A stretch of DNA of 64,000 bases from Semisulcospira habei (Eukaryota; Mollusca; Gastropoda; Semisulcospiridae). Made by a program: the position numbers and the translations under genes. Positions within the stretch are counted from its first letter, which is position 1. The number at the start of each line of letters is the position of its first letter. The notes under the pieces are model-generated. The model was not told the DNA's origin. It did not search any database and saw nothing but the letters and a program-made list of their open reading frames with translations. The DNA lies in the NCBI GenBank assembly GCA_036245525.1, contig BTPG01000002.1, positions 122,055,451 to 122,119,450 of the forward strand. The letters run 5' to 3'. Of the stretch, positions 40,801 through 55,800 are shown piece by piece.

Positions 40801-43800
40801 TAGAGGCCATAATAGGTGAAATAACTACAACATCAAATGGGCGTAAACTAAAAATAGTAAACACCTACATCCCCAACCAAAGGGCCTATAGCCAAATACC
40901 AGTAGAAGATCTCAAAGAACTACTACTAGCAGGGGACATAGTGGTCGGAGACTTTAACGCAAAAAGCCCCCAATGGGACGAAAACCAAATAACCTCAGAC
41001 ACAGCGGGTAAAAAACTTGAGCAAGCCATAAATGAAACCCAAAGGTGTATACTAAATACCGGGGAACCCACCCACATGTTCGCCCAAGGTAACGCAGACA
41101 CCATGAACGCACTAGACATAGCGGTAGCCGCCAACACCATCGCTGTTAAGGCACAATGACAAGTGAATAACGACAACTTAGGGAGCGACCACTTCCCCAC
41201 CCTGATAACTATTAATGATAGGGACGAACCCCCACCAATACACCACCCCGGAGCCCCACAAAAAATTAATACCTCACGAACAGACTGGGAAACGTATCAC
41301 GAATTAACGAGATTCTCCCCAAACTGGGACGACAAACACAGCATAGACGATAAAACGGCCCACATCACAGACCACATTATCAGATCAATCAAGGAGTGCA
41401 CCCCCGCCGGATCGGATAATGGGAGACCAGGGAAATCCTGGTGGAATAAGGCCTGTGATCGAGAAGTAAAAAATAGGAAAAGAAAGCTCCAAATCTGGAA
41501 AAAACACAAAACGCCCGAAAATAGAATAGAATACAAACGTGCCAAAGCCATAGCAGACCGAACGGTAAAAGAAGCCAAAAAAGAAGACTGGTATGCCTTC
41601 ACAGAATCAATTAACATCAACACTAAGATTAAAGAAAGCTGGGATAAAATCAAAGCCATTAACAATGGCCCAAGAACCAGCATGCCATCTCTAAAAATAG
41701 AAAACAGAGTGTATGCCACCGATCAAGACAAAGCTGACTTACTAGCCCACACATTTAGCCAAGCTAGCTCAAATGACAACTTAACCCCGGAATTCCGGGA
41801 CCTCAAACCCCACTTAAGTACATGCTTTGAACAACCAACACAAATAAATAACTACGAACTAGACAACGAAATAACACTCCTAGAACTAACACAAGCCATA
41901 AGAACCACCGGAAAGGGCAAAGCCCCAGGCATAGACCTAATCACATACGAGATGATTCAAAGAAGCCACCCCTCCATGAAAATAGCTATAACCGCCCTCT
42001 TTAACGACATCTACTCCAAAGGGATATTCCCCACACAATGGAAAAACGCAGTAGTCGTCCCTTTCCCCAAACCAGGAAAACCAACACACCAACCAAACAG
42101 CTACAGACCCATAGCGCTAACATCACAACTAGGCAAAATGCTAGAAAAAATACTCAAGTACCGACTCATGTCATACTGCGAAAAACACCACATCTTACCC
42201 CCCCCCCCCCCCCCAACAAAGCGGATTCAGGAAAAAACGCAGCACACTCGACCACCTAACTACTCTACAACAAGAGATACTAAACACTCATAAAGAGAGA
42301 GGTACTGAACTCATCGGAATTTTTCTGGATATAGAAAAAGCGTACGACATGGTATGGCACGATAAACTACTTAGCAGACTGGGTGATCTAGGAATATCTA
42401 ACAAAATGTACAACTTTGTGAAATCCTTCCTGGCCGGCAGACGAATAACAGTCAAAGTAGGTAAGGCGTTATCAAGGGAATACACCCTAGAAAACGGAGT
42501 CCCACAAGGTTCAGTGCTCAGCCCCCTCCTGTTCACACTCCTACTCACAGGCCTCCACCACGTTGTCAGGCACAATAAAATAATGCAATTCGCAGACGAC
42601 ACCTCGCTAATAGGAAAAATTAAGAGCAGACAAAGAAATTTCAATTGGGAATTAGTAGGCTTCCAAGAATTCCAGCAAGACCTGACAAGAATAGAAAATT
42701 GGTTAGTAAGAGCAGGCCTTAAAATTTCCCCCGACAAAACCCAAGCAATCATCTTCAGGACCCACCAAAGCCCAAAATACCAAATAAGAGCCCCCATCCC
42801 TAAACTACATATTGGTAAAGTAGACATAGAATATCGTGTTCCTAGGAGTTACATTCACAAGTAACAACAACTGGTCACCATATATAGATCAAATATGCCA
42901 GTCGGCCAGGAAAGGAATTAACCTAATGCGCAAAGTAAGCGGAGCAGACTGGGGCACCGACCCCAAATCACTACTAAACCTCTACCACGCATTCGTAATG
43001 TCCAGGCTACTATACGCAGCCCCACTACTCACTAACTTAAACAAAACTCAAACCAAAAAACTCCTGTCAGTACAAGCAGATGCTTTGAAGGTTGTCCTGG
43101 GGGTCCCCAGACACACCCCCAACCTGCTTGTGCTGGCAGAGTGTGGCCAGAAACCCATAACGCTCACAATAATGGAAAGAGCTGCCAATCTGTACTATAA
43201 AACAATAAGCATGTCAGAAGACCACCCGGCCAAACTCACACTCACCTCCAGCCACAAACCCATAAATCAACCCACCCAAATGCCGCAAATAAAAGCAGCA
43301 GTCCAAAAGATCGAGGACACCATAAAACTCAAACTACCAAATAGAACCCCTAACCACCAAATAACAGTCCCACCATGGAAACTCCCACAAATAGAGGTAG
43401 ACCTGGACCTTACTAAATACCAGAAAACAACAGACGGGCCCAAAATGAAGATGGAATTCGATATCAAAAGAACCACTACATACAAAAACTACACAATCAT
43501 CTACACAGACGGGTCCCATGACCCAACCACCCACGCAACCGGACTAGGTATCCACGTTCCCAACAAATCGGATCGTGCTATCAAACTACCGGACCATACT
43601 GCAGTTTTCACAGCAGAGCTCACGGCCATCTTGGGAGCCATCAAAGTAATAAAAGCCGACCTCCAGAGAGCCAAGCACGTGCTCATAGTGACGGACTCCC
43701 TTTCGGCAATACAAGCGATTCAGAACCTAGACTCGTTCAGGGAAGATCTAACATACCTGGTCAGACTAAGAGCAGCCGAACTATCAGCCAAACAGTTAAA

Positions 43801-46800
43801 ATCATGTGGGTCCCGTCCCATGTGGGAATCCTAGGCAACGAACGAGCAGACGGAATAGCGAAGAAAGGCCTCGACCAAGAATCGACCTTCTTCAACCTAC
43901 CCCTCTCAGCCAACGAAAGGTCAAGAGCACTCCGACCCGCCTTTCAAAACCTCTGGGAACAAGAAATCCATCAGACCAAAAGGGGAAGACGAAAAAATCT
44001 AACGAGGGTACTTAACAACACACCCATCCTCTTTTCAGGCACAAGGAGAGATCAGTCACGGCTAACAAGAGTCCGATTGGGGGGCGAAAGATACCTAGTC
44101 CTCCCAACCCAAATAATGTGCACATGCGGACTCATTCTTACCACAGAACACATACTGCTAGACTGCCCAAACATAGAAGAAACCAGAACCACAATAGCAG
44201 ATAAACTCAACACACCCCTCACCCTAGAAGGCCTCATAAACCCCGACGCAACAACATGGTGCACTACTACCAAACACACAATTCACCTACTCAACAAACA
44301 CCCCCTAATTAAGTACATATAACCAAACATAGAAGATGAACAGAATCAATTATAGGGGGGGGGGGGGGGTTAGTAAAAACCAACCCCCCCTCAAACAAAA
44401 AGGACAACAGCTGGCGAAAATTAAAAATAAAATAATAATAATTAAACAAAAAAAGACTGTGACTACCAAAAGGAGGAAAAGGAACCTACACCACCGGCCA
44501 GGAAGACGGGAATCCGGACCCCCACGGGAACTCAGGCTCTTCCCCCAACGAACCGGCCTTGTGAGGTGCGGACAGCCATGATGAGAGGCCGAACGAAAAA
44601 GCGATGCGCGAACATCAGCGACAAACAGGCAAAATATAGACCCCATCCCCCCACCATCCCCGCCCCCCCCCCCCCCCTCCCCCTGGACGAAATCAGCGAG
44701 AGCTGGAAGTCCCTATCCATTTAAAATAGCACAGCACAGGGCGAGCAGGCTTCCCGCAAAGGGAAAACTCTGTTCTGTGAAAGAACATTAAATAGTAGTA
44801 AGACTTCCCGCAAGAGAAGACTGTTCTGTAGAGAACATTAGTAAGTTAGAGCCCCTTTTAGGAACACTGTCCAGCAACGGACATACTGTAGTTATTTAAG
44901 TAGATAATTTAAGTGCCTATAGTTGAGTGACGGTTAGGGTCCTATAGAACTTGGTATTATAATTTAGGTTTTATTTGGGTCAGTTAGTATGTCTAGTGTG
45001 TAGGCTAGCATAGTTTTGGGTTCATAGGGTCTAATGAGTAGGTAAGCATAGTTACGATTTCGGGCGTCTTATGAGCGTCTATATTATTGTGTTTGTTTTA
45101 TGCTACAATGAATGACTTTTGATATGTCTCAGATCATGACTGACTTAATGAAATGAATGTACTGTAAATAAACCTAAAGCACTTATAGAAATCTCATCAC
45201 TGAGAGTCAGAGATTGATGATGATGAATGCAAGAACGGATGCGAGTCAGTACTGATGTTTGTACACGTTTCAGTGTGTGATGATGGCAGCGCAAGAGTGC
45301 ACGTGTGGGTGTGTGTGTGTGTGTGTGAGACTGAGAACATGCTGAGAGCTTGTTAACGTACTTAGCTTGTCAGTTCAGTGTGGTACACATGGCAATGCAC
45401 GCACAGTCACTACTCGATCATATCAACTAGGGTTTCGCTGGATACTGTGGTAGGTCCATTGCGCGATTTGGTATTTTGAACACAACGCGAGGCAGACACA
45501 CATATTTTGAGAGTGCGCATGCGCGACCAGTGTAAAAGACTTGAAGATAGACTAATTACACTCCACAGCAATCTCCAGACCCTTCCCTAAACCTAAAAAG
45601 GGATACGGACTTAAAAGGTAGCTAAAACTGAACTAGACTGGCACAGTGACTCGCGTCAGTGTTGGATGGGCAGTCCGCAGAGTCTGACCATCTAATACAC
45701 AAGCCAGCCAGGCTAGTTGAAGCTAGCTAACCAGAAGTCCGGTTACAAAAATTTGGTGCCGTCACCAGGATTTCTTGATTGATCAGGATTTTAACTAGTT
45801 TGTTTCAAAGACTAGGACTGGTTGATATATCGGTAGTGTGCTGTGCAGAGCGCCGTTGCCAAAGTCTGTTTAAGTTAACGTGATAGTACTGGTACGTTCG
45901 CGCTAGTAGCGTCGTGAAGCGTTTTCAGTGGGATCAGTTGTGTACTTTCGAGTCTAGCGATCGTTCATTCTTTTAGAGTGGTTTTGTTGCCTTATGATTT
46001 AGTTCGCCTAGTGTGAGCTTTAGTCATTGCAAGATGGGTGCAGCTTTGTGCTTTTTGAGGCTCCTAGCGCCAAGCTGGTTGGTGCACAGTCCGTCTAGTG
46101 TTCACCCAAAGGTAGATCACAAGAGGAAGAAGTCTCAGGGAAAAGGCAGGCATCCACCTAGTGAGTCATATAGTAGTAGTGAAGAGAGTTCGTGCAGCCG
46201 CAGTAGCTGTAGTCATCGTACTCAAAGGAACAGAGTAGATACAACTAGGTCCTTTCTGAATACAAGTAGCAGTCGTGCTAGGAAGGAGAGGGTCCCTGAT
46301 GTGTTCACGGGTACCAAAGGTGATTTGAAGGATTGGTTCTGTCATTTTGAAACGTGCGCTAGATGGAACGGTTGGGACTATGGTGAAAAGGGAGTGAACC
46401 TTGCCATGTCACTCAGAGGTTCAGCACAACAGGTGCTAGGAGAGCTGTCATTAGGCGAGTTGGAAGATTATGATGCTATCAAAGCTGCCTTAGAAAGACG
46501 TTTTGACCCTGTAGAAAAAGAAAATTTGTATAGAGTTGAATTCAGATCGAGGTTGAAGAAGAAGAACGAAAGCGTGACAGAGTATGGTTTCGTGTTGAAC
46601 CGCATTGCGAGTAATGCCTATCCTCGAATGCCCCCCGAAGCAAGGGAGACAATCGTGATAGATCAGTTTGTCAGTGGTTTGCCATCTAAAGACCTGAGAA
46701 GACATGTACAGTTTCACCATCCTTCCACCATCCATGAGGCCATAGCACTAGCGAGTGAGTTTGAGTCTTTTGAAGAGAGGTTTGAGGGTAGGAAGCCAGA

Positions 46801-49800
46801 TAATCCAGAGGGAGGAGTCCGGAATATCAGTCCTACAGGGATGATAGATGAAAGTCTAGCGAAAGCTTTCCAGATGCTTAGTGACAAAATCACTTCAGAG
46901 CTACAGAAAGTAACGAAAGTTTTGAGTCGTCAGCCGACTGGTGGTAGAGCTAGAAACACATCCGAGGTTGTGTGCTTTAACTGCAGAGAGAAGGGACACT
47001 ATTCAAAGCAGTGCCCCGATAACAGCGATAGGAGAGGAAATGGCCATGTCAGTGGCACAGCGCCTAACGAAAACGCGCCAGGCCAGGGAAACTAGGGCGG
47101 GCAGAGCTCTCGGCAGCCCGGAACTCGGCCCAATTATTCACAAGTGGTGACGGCTGCTTAGAGGACGCTAAGGGGCAACGTTTATGCGTCTTGTCAAATA
47201 CAGGATGCTGGTTGGCATTAGTGAAGATGGGGAAAGTAAACATTGACTTTTTAGTTGATAGCGGGTCTTCCGCTACGGTCATTGGCACAGAAGTGTTTGA
47301 GCAAGTGAGAAGAGATTTCCAGATTCCACTGAGGGAAAGTAAGTTAAGACTTTGCACTGCTAATGGACAGAGTCTAGAGATTAAGGGTGAAGCGGTCCTA
47401 GCTCTAGAAATAGGTGGTCAAATTTTCGAACACACTGTGGTCGTTGGTGATATTGGGGAATCTGCAGGAATTTTGGGGACAGATTTCATGCAGAAATATG
47501 CCTGTCTATTAGACTTGGCACAAGGTTCCTTGAGAGTAGGCGAGGCAGTGGTTCAGTTGAAAAGGGAAAAGTCGAATATCTGTGCAAGAGTACAGGTGTG
47601 CGATACCGTCATCGTGCCCCCTAAATCGGAAATGTTCGTCAGGGGATCCTTTGTACAGCAACGTACTTTAGGAAAGACTGATGGATTGTTAGAGGGCATA
47701 GACAAGTTCAAGAAAGACACAGGGCTAGTGGTCCCTAGGTGTATGGTTCAGGTTACGGACGGAGAGATTTTTGTTCCGCTTACCAATTTTACGGATAGAG
47801 ATGTTAAGGTTAGAGCGGGCACAGAAGTAGCATTTGTGGAAACTCTGTTTCCCGTGAATTCTTTGTCCGAAGGGTCGGAAGAGAAAGAGGTAGTGTATGC
47901 GTACGATAAACTTCCTAGTCACCTCGAGCACTTGGTTACTAGTGTGTCGTCAGAAATAAGTGGGATAAACTTCCTAGTCACCTCGAGCACTTGGTTACTA
48001 GTGTGTCGTCAGAAATAAGAAGGATAAACTTCCTAGTCACCTCGAGCACTTGGTTACTAGTGTGTCGTCAGAAATAAGTGGGATAAACTTCCTAGTCACC
48101 TCGAGCACTTGGTTACTAGTGTGTCGTCAGAAATAAGTGGGATAAACTTCCTAGTCACCTCGAGCACTTGGTTACTAGTGTGTCGTCAGAAATAAGTGGG
48201 ATAAACTTCCTAGTCACCTCGAGCACTTGGTTACTAGTGTGTCGTCAGAAATAAGTGGGATAAACTTCCTAGTCACCTCGAGCACTTGGTTACTAGTGTG
48301 TCGTCAGAAATAAGTGGGATAAACTTCCTAGTCACCTCGAGCACTTGGTTACTAGTGTGTCGTCAGAAATAAGTGAAGGGACAAAAACAAAGTTGAAGGA
48401 AACGCTTGTTGAGTTTCAAGATGTTTTTCAGTCCCCAGGTGGTAAGCTTGGTAGAACGAGCAAAGTGAAACATACGATTGATACCGGGGATAGTAAGCCA
48501 GTGAAACTACCTCCCCGTCGTCTTCCGTTAGCTCAAAGAGAAACGGTGGAGAAAGAAATTGAAAAGATGTTAGAAGAAAATGTCATAGAACCCAGTGATA
48601 GTCCTTGGGCAGCAAACGTGGTGTTGGTCAAGAAAAAGGACGGGTCTGTCAGGTTCTGTGTCGATTACAGGGATTGAATCAGGTGACGCGCAAAGATGCG
48701 TATCCCCTTCCTCATATCGGAGATTCACTTGATGCTTTGTCGGGTTCTTGTTGGTTTTCGACACTCGATTTAGCTCAGGGTTTCTTTCAAGTTGAGATGG
48801 ACGATAAAGATAAACAAAAGACTGCGTTTGCAACGCACAAGGGCCTTTTTCAGTTCAAAGTTATGCCGTTCGGGCTTTGCAACAGTCCAGCGACATTTGA
48901 AAGGCTGATGGAAATGACACTGAGCCGCGGTGTTTTGTTTGAGAGGTGTCTAGTTTACATTGATGACGTAATCTGTTTAGGCAAGACAGAAAGTCAAGCA
49001 CTAGAGAATCTCAGGGTGGTATTCCAGAAGTTCAGGGAAGCAAATCTGAAACTAAAACCGTCCAAATGCTGTTTGTTTCAAACTAAGTGTACCTTTCTCG
49101 GTCATGTCGTGTCGCGGGAAGGGACGACTTGTGATCCAGCGAAAGTGGAGGCAGTGGTTAACTGGCCTGTCCCTACTAACGTTACGGAGGTCAGAAGCTT
49201 CTTAAGGATCACGTCGTACTATAGGAAGTACATTTGTGGCTTTGCTGAGATAGCCAGTCCCCTGACTAACCTAACTAAGAAAAACCAGAAGTTTGACTGG
49301 TGCGAGAAGTGTCAGACTGCGTTCGAGAAATTGAAGGCAGCTCTGGTCTCTTCACCCGTCTTAGCTTATCCGACGAGAGAGGGAAAATTTATCCTCGATA
49401 CTGATGCTTCGGCGACATCGGTAGGTGCCGTGTTGTCACAGATCCAAGGTGGAGAAGAGAAAGTGATCGCTTACGCGAGTTGTACTTTGTCTAAGTCTAG
49501 GCAGAGATACTGTACCACATACAGAGAGTTGTATGCAGTGATAAAGTTCGTCAAGCATTTTTCACACTATCTTTGGGGACGTCCGTTTTTGGTCAGAACT
49601 GATCACAGCTCCCTTAGGTGGTTGAAGTCATTCGATCAGACTGAAGGCATGGTAGCCAGGTGGGTGGCTACATTGGAAACATACGATTTCCAGATAGAGC
49701 ACCGGAAAGGGACTCTACATGGAAATGCGGATGGGTTGTCTAGAATCCCTAGAAGACGTTGTTTGAGGGAAGAGTGCAGTCAGTGTTGTGTGCATGTAAG

Positions 49801-52800
49801 GGTGGTGACACGCTCGCAAGTGCGTGGCCATGATGTAGCAGACAGTGGAGAAGCAAGCGGTACTCAGAGGAACGCTGCTTCACCGAAAGGTGAAGATGTT
49901 CCGCATGTGGACCCAGTTGTCGGCGACATTCAGGGTAGTTCTACCAGTAACAGGACAGGTGTAACGGTCAGAGTAGATGACATGGTTCAGAGTAATTCTG
50001 CCTCAGTGTCTGCTGAGGATGCCTTATATTCTGCTCAGTCTAGTGCATCTAATCCTGGCATGTCGAGAGATTTAGAGGGCGCGTCCCTAGAGGAAAGGGA
50101 TGGGGTGGAGCATGGTGTTGATCGGACCGGGGTTGATTCCTGTGTGGATGAAAACAGTGGGTCCGATAGTGTTCCTGTAGCGTCGGACTCTATTTCTCGT
50201 GAGAGCAATTGGTTTGCTGTCTGGTCTCGTGAGGACTTAGCGAAGTTCCAAGAGAGGGATCCAGTGTGTAGCACTCTGTTAGCCTTAATAGCGTGGGAGA
50301 GAAGCCTTTAAAGCCAGAAGTTTCAAAGCATAGTGCAGCCGTTAGAACACTAGTAGCTCAGTGGGACAGTCTGAGAGTAGTGGATGGCTTGCTGTACGTT
50401 GTTTTTAGTAGATGTCTCACTCAGGATGAGGTACTATTGCTAGTAGCCCCGGCTGAGATTAGACAAGAAGTTGAAAAGGTCGAGCTGAGCTGTAAAGCGT
50501 TTAATAAAAAACATGTGTGCGAGGCATGCGGCCAGGACCCCAAGCGATATGAGGCGCCATGTCCGGCGTAACCACCCAGTGCTAGCGGCTGATAAGCCAG
50601 GGGGGGGGGGGGGGGGAGCACACCGCCCTGAAAAGGCCGGTTGTCCACCCCATATCGGCACCGGGGAGGGCCAGCGCCGGAGACAGGCGCGAGAGAGATG
50701 TCGACCCGAAAGGGGCGCCATCCCTTTCCGAACATGAAACCGCAGGTAATACTGCCAAATGAGACTATGTTTTGTCACGTACTATGTGCCTAACACTAGG
50801 ATTTGATGTTTTACGCATTTAAATGCGTCCATATGTAGAATGTCTTAATATTTTGAATGTCTACCGATTGATATTTGTGTCCGAATATTTTTGTCGCAAG
50901 ACTTTTTGATACCAATGTTGTATGATGCTTAAACTTTGTCTTGTTGAGCCACCGTGGTGGTGCGCATCGATTTGTTTTGTGGAAATCTTTTGAATTTGTT
51001 TTCAGAGACTCAGTCTTGACCCAATGCCAGGAGAGCATTGTGGTCAATGAGACATGCGTGTGTCTCATGTCCGAGGTGGTTTAGTGGGATGGCGGCATCT
51101 CACGAGGGGGAAGCTCGTGCTGGCTCTAGTCGGCTTTCCTCTTCAGTAACCCATAGAGTGTGAGTTGGGCCTCCAGCTCACACTGGTTCGTTAAATTCTA
51201 TTTGAGATGGGCGTCTATCTCATACATGTCAGTCTGGGAGTAAACCAGTGGCTCTAGCTGGAAACCCCCAGACGAGAGTGTTGTCCGGTAGGCTCTGACC
51301 AGGGCAACCTCTCACGTCATGTGAACAAGAGACAAAGACAACAGAAGGACGCTAAACCTCAAGAAGAACCAAGGACATTCTTCGAGGACGAACAATGATA
51401 TTAATATCCGTTTAATTTTTGTTTCTTTTCAGATGTTCTATTCATGTGTAAATCAGTTTTTGGTGTTGAATTTGAAGTGTTTTTGATTTTTGATTTTGTT
51501 GTTGTCAGATTGATTTGTGCATGCCCGGACTTCCGGATCAGTATATTATTTTTTGTTTTATAACACTTAATCGTCTGACTAAGGATTATGCTGTTTTGAA
51601 GATTTGTATTTTAGCAACAGACGGGTCTGTTTGCTCATTTTTGCACTGGACTTTGAATTGTTTAAGTTGTGTATTTGATTTTGGTAAACCCGTATGTACA
51701 CGCTTGAGCAGGATTATTATTATTTTGTGCATTTTGTCTATACTCTTTTGTAGACTAATGTGACACGGAGTCACATTAGGTCTTAAGGAGGAGGGAGTGT
51801 AGCAGGGGAGATAATTTAGCTCAGTGTTCTAGTACAGTTGTACCAATTTCCCCCAGCACGCCCTCAGGCCCAGTGGTCAGCAGTCCTGCTAGTGTCAGAG
51901 CGAGTCAAGTACCAAGCCAATCGGCGAAAGGCACGCCGAACACACCCTTAGGGTTGTGGGGTATAAATAGCGGTGCCTACCACCAGTGCAAGGGTTTCCC
52001 CGATCACATTCGTGCCAGCGGGACGTAAAAAAGGAAGAAGATAGATAGACAGTGCAAGGGGACAGCACAGATGGCCTCCAAAAAAACCCAGCCGCCCGCC
52101 CTTGTTAGGGCGAACAGACGCCGAACAAACAAAGAACAGTGTGAGGATTATACCTCCAACCTCCCCCAGGCGCCGCCACAACAGATCAAGACCACAAAGG
52201 AGACAAGGAGCTATCGGCCCCCATTGTCCCCACCGATACAGCGACGTGAACAATCAACGGGGGGGGGCCTCTGCCCCCACAGCAAATGGTTCACTCACCA
52301 CGGCCGGTGACAAATTACGGCCACCTACAAGACCTTGGAATGCCGATACCACCTAGGGGAATGTTCCCCAAACTGGACGAACTCCTGCGCAGCGGTTTTA
52401 GCCCGTTGAACTACGCCGCAGTTGAGCAAATACACCAAGAAGAAAGAACGGCACCCGCCAGCCCCCGGCCACCACCCCAACAAGAAGAAGGGCCCGAGGA
52501 CTCGTCAGAGCCGTCGTCAGAGCCGGACCTCCCACCCTCCCCACCGCCGGTCGATTTCCCCGAATCACTCACTCGGGAGCGGCCGGCATCGACTGAGGAG
52601 GGGGAGACCCGGCTAAGAAGCATGGACTTTGAAGACCTCGTGCTGCTACTACAAGACGCAGTACCCGCCATCACAACGATCGGTGGCGACAACTACTACC
52701 GAGCACTGGTCACCGCCCGGTGGCTAGTGCACACAGGAGCCTTAAAAGATCTCCAGCCGCCCAAGGTAGAGAACACGGCCAGCCAGGCCACGCCCAACAC

Positions 52801-55800
52801 AACGAACAGTGACTGTCAAACAACAGCCACCGCTCCAAAAACAGCCCACAAAAAGACCGGCACCACGCCCACCTACGTCAAGCACAAAGGGTGCGGAAAC
52901 ACCCCGCCCACGACACAGGAGACCGGCACAGAGACGGAAGCCACACCAACCCTGACCATCAAGACCACTGAGACCAAGAACACGGGTACAGACCCGGCCC
53001 CACAACAGCCTCCACCACCGCCAGCCAACGGGCCAACTACCATCCAACGGCAACACCGACGCCACAGACCACCCAAGCGCTTCCGAGAGCACCGACCCGC
53101 GCTACTCCCCACGCCACCACCATACCTCCGCCTGCCACCCCACCACCGCTACCCACCACGCGCATCCCAGCGCCCGACCCCCAGACCCAGAATCCACTGG
53201 CCACCACCACCCCCACCACATCTCCCACCGGCATCCCATACCCAGCCACGGTTTCACCGGCCACCACCACCACCGCCACCACTCGTACAACAACTGCTAG
53301 AGTGGCTGGCCCATCAACACCTCCCAGCCTGGCACTGAAAGCGACGGACAACCGGCCACACCACCCGCCTCCTCCACCACCACCCGCCCGGCCCCGGCAA
53401 CACCACCAGCCACCGCGCGACGGGGCGACAAACAGACAACGACATACCCCCCCCCCCCCCCCCCCCCTGCTCCCCCCCCCCCCCCCCCCGGGCGAAATCA
53501 ACGAAAGTTGGAAGCCCTAGTCCGTTCCAAATTTGCACTTGCCAGTGCAGGGGCGCTCACACCAGAGAGAACAACCGGCCGCTTCACAAGCGTTTGGCCG
53601 AGCACTTCGTTAACAACCCATCGAGTACTACGTACTACAACTATCCACTTGAAGCGACACTCCAGCTCGAGCCACCGTCAGAACCAGAATCCGAAGCGGA
53701 CCTTACACCAACCCCTCCACCAATCCACATCCCCGACCACCTAATCCAGGAGAGGGAGTGGACGAAGAGGGAGAAGAAGGTACGCATAGGAACCATGGAC
53801 CTCGACGGCCTCGTAAGACTACTTGCGACAGCTATGCCAGCGATTCTCTCCACGGAGGGAGAATACTACCACAGAGCGTCAACCACAGTCAGATGGCTGT
53901 TTGACCAAGGGAACCTGAAAGACCACCAACCACCGAAGACCACCCATACAGGCTGCCAAGCGACCCTTCAGGCACAAGAAGCAGAGACCCAGACCATGCC
54001 ACAGCCCCCAACCAAATCAACGGGATGCCAGGCATCACAAGTCACCAAAACCAAAGGCACCAGCACCCAGCCACCCACCACCCAAGAAACAGAAAGACCA
54101 ACACGAGAAGCGGAGTCACAAACCGCACCTCCGCCCCAACCACGAACGAGGTCAACAGGGAGCCAGGCCTCCCAAGCGACCAAGACGAAAGGCACCAGCA
54201 CCCCACCCACCACTACCCACGAAGCAGAAAGCCTCACCGACCCAACCACCACCACAGCGGCCAGTACAAACACGGTACCGGTCACCACCAAGGACCAAGC
54301 TACAGACCCCACCCCGACACCGCGTCCAACCGGCGCGCACACCGACACCACCACCCACCGGCGACGCCACCGACCACCAAAGAAAGTTCGAGACCAAACC
54401 AAACGCCCGGCACTCCTCCCGACACCCCCACCACACCTCCGCCTGCCACCGCGGAATCACAGCGCACCACTCTCGTCTCAGCGGCCGACCCCCAGGCCTA
54501 GAATCCACTGGCCGCCACCACCACCACCCTACCTCCTCAGACCCATCTTCAACCGGCCACGGTTCCCCCGGCCACCCCCACCACCACCGCCACCACTCCT
54601 TCAACAGCTTCTGGAGTGGTTGACGATCCACCACCCACCAGCCTGGCGATAGCTACGGTTCCCCGGCCACACCACCCACCTCCTGCACCATCAACCGCCC
54701 GGCCCCGGCAGCACCACCAGCCAGCTGTGCGACGGAGCGACAAACAGACAGCGAGACAACTTCCCCCCCCCCCCCCCAAACCCCTGCCCCCCCCCCCCCC
54801 CCCCCCCCCCCGGACGAAATCAACGAGAGTTGGAAGTCCCCGTCCCTGTTTAAGCTCATCATCATCAGGGCGAGCAGGCTTCCCGCAAAGGGAAAACTCT
54901 GTTCTGTGAAAGAACATTAAATAGTAGTAAGACTTCCCGCAAGAGAAGACTGTTCTGTAGAGAACATTAGTAAGTTAGAGCCCCTTTTAGGAACACTGTC
55001 CAGCAACGGACATACTGTAGTTATTTAAGTAGATAATTTAAGTGCCTATAGTTGAGTGAGTTAGGGTCCTATAGAACTTGGTATTATAATTTAGGTTTTA
55101 TTTGGGTCAGTTAGTATGTCTAGTGTGTAGGATAGCATAGTTTTGGGTTCATAGGGTCTAATGAGTAGGTAAGCATAGTTACGATTTCGGGCGTCTTATG
55201 AGCGTCTATATTATTGTGTTTGTTTTATGCTACAATGAATGACTTTTGATATGTCTCAGATCATGACTGATAATGAAATGAATGTACTGTAAATAAACCT
55301 AAAGCACTTATAGAAATCTCATCACTGAGAGTCAGAGATTGATGATGATGAATGCAAGAACGGATGCGAGTCAGTACTGATGTTTGTACACGTTTCAGTG
55401 AGTGATGATGGCAGCGCAAGAGTGCACGTGTGGGTGTGTGTGTGTGTGTGTGAGACTGAGAACATGCTGAGAGCTTGTTAACGTACTTACTAGCTTGTCA
55501 GTTCAGTGTGGTACACATGGCAATGCACGCACAGTCACTACTCGATCATATCAACTAGGGTTTCGCTGGATACTGTGGTAGGTCCATTGCGCGATTTGGT
55601 ATTTTGAACACAACGCGAGGCAGACACACATATTTTGAGAGTGCGCATGCGCGACCAGTGTAAAAGACTTGAAGATAGACTAATTACACTCCACAGCAAT
55701 CTCCAGACCCTTCCCTAAACCTAAAAAGGGATACGGACTTAAAAGGTAGCTAAAACTGAACTAGACTGGCACTACTGGACTTGCACGTTGGATGGGCAGT

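Larger units (their letters stand above)
40436..45747 (+). repeat. 5' LTR, interrupted by a LINE
   Basis: LTR parts are 40436-40639 and about 44738-45747. It starts TGTAGCAGGGGAG and carries a TATA box (TATAAATAG, about 40601-40609) and many bases nearly identical to 51798-51979 and 54867-55872. Only a handful of differences are seen over about 1.1 kb, so the element is relatively young. Confidence 0.85.

Noticed and set aside
47911..48382. CRISPR-like repeat array
   Set aside because: Repeats are contiguous with no unique spacers, and the unit is pol coding sequence in a eukaryotic retroelement.
50513..50737. C2H2 zinc-finger gene fragment
   Set aside because: Only one partial C..C...H...H-like string, crossing a G-run; too short and frame-unstable to support.
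52071..54652. Host proline-rich protein gene
   Set aside because: The frames are inside an LTR, are duplicated in tandem, and each ends in the LINE tail module, so they are transposon-derived.
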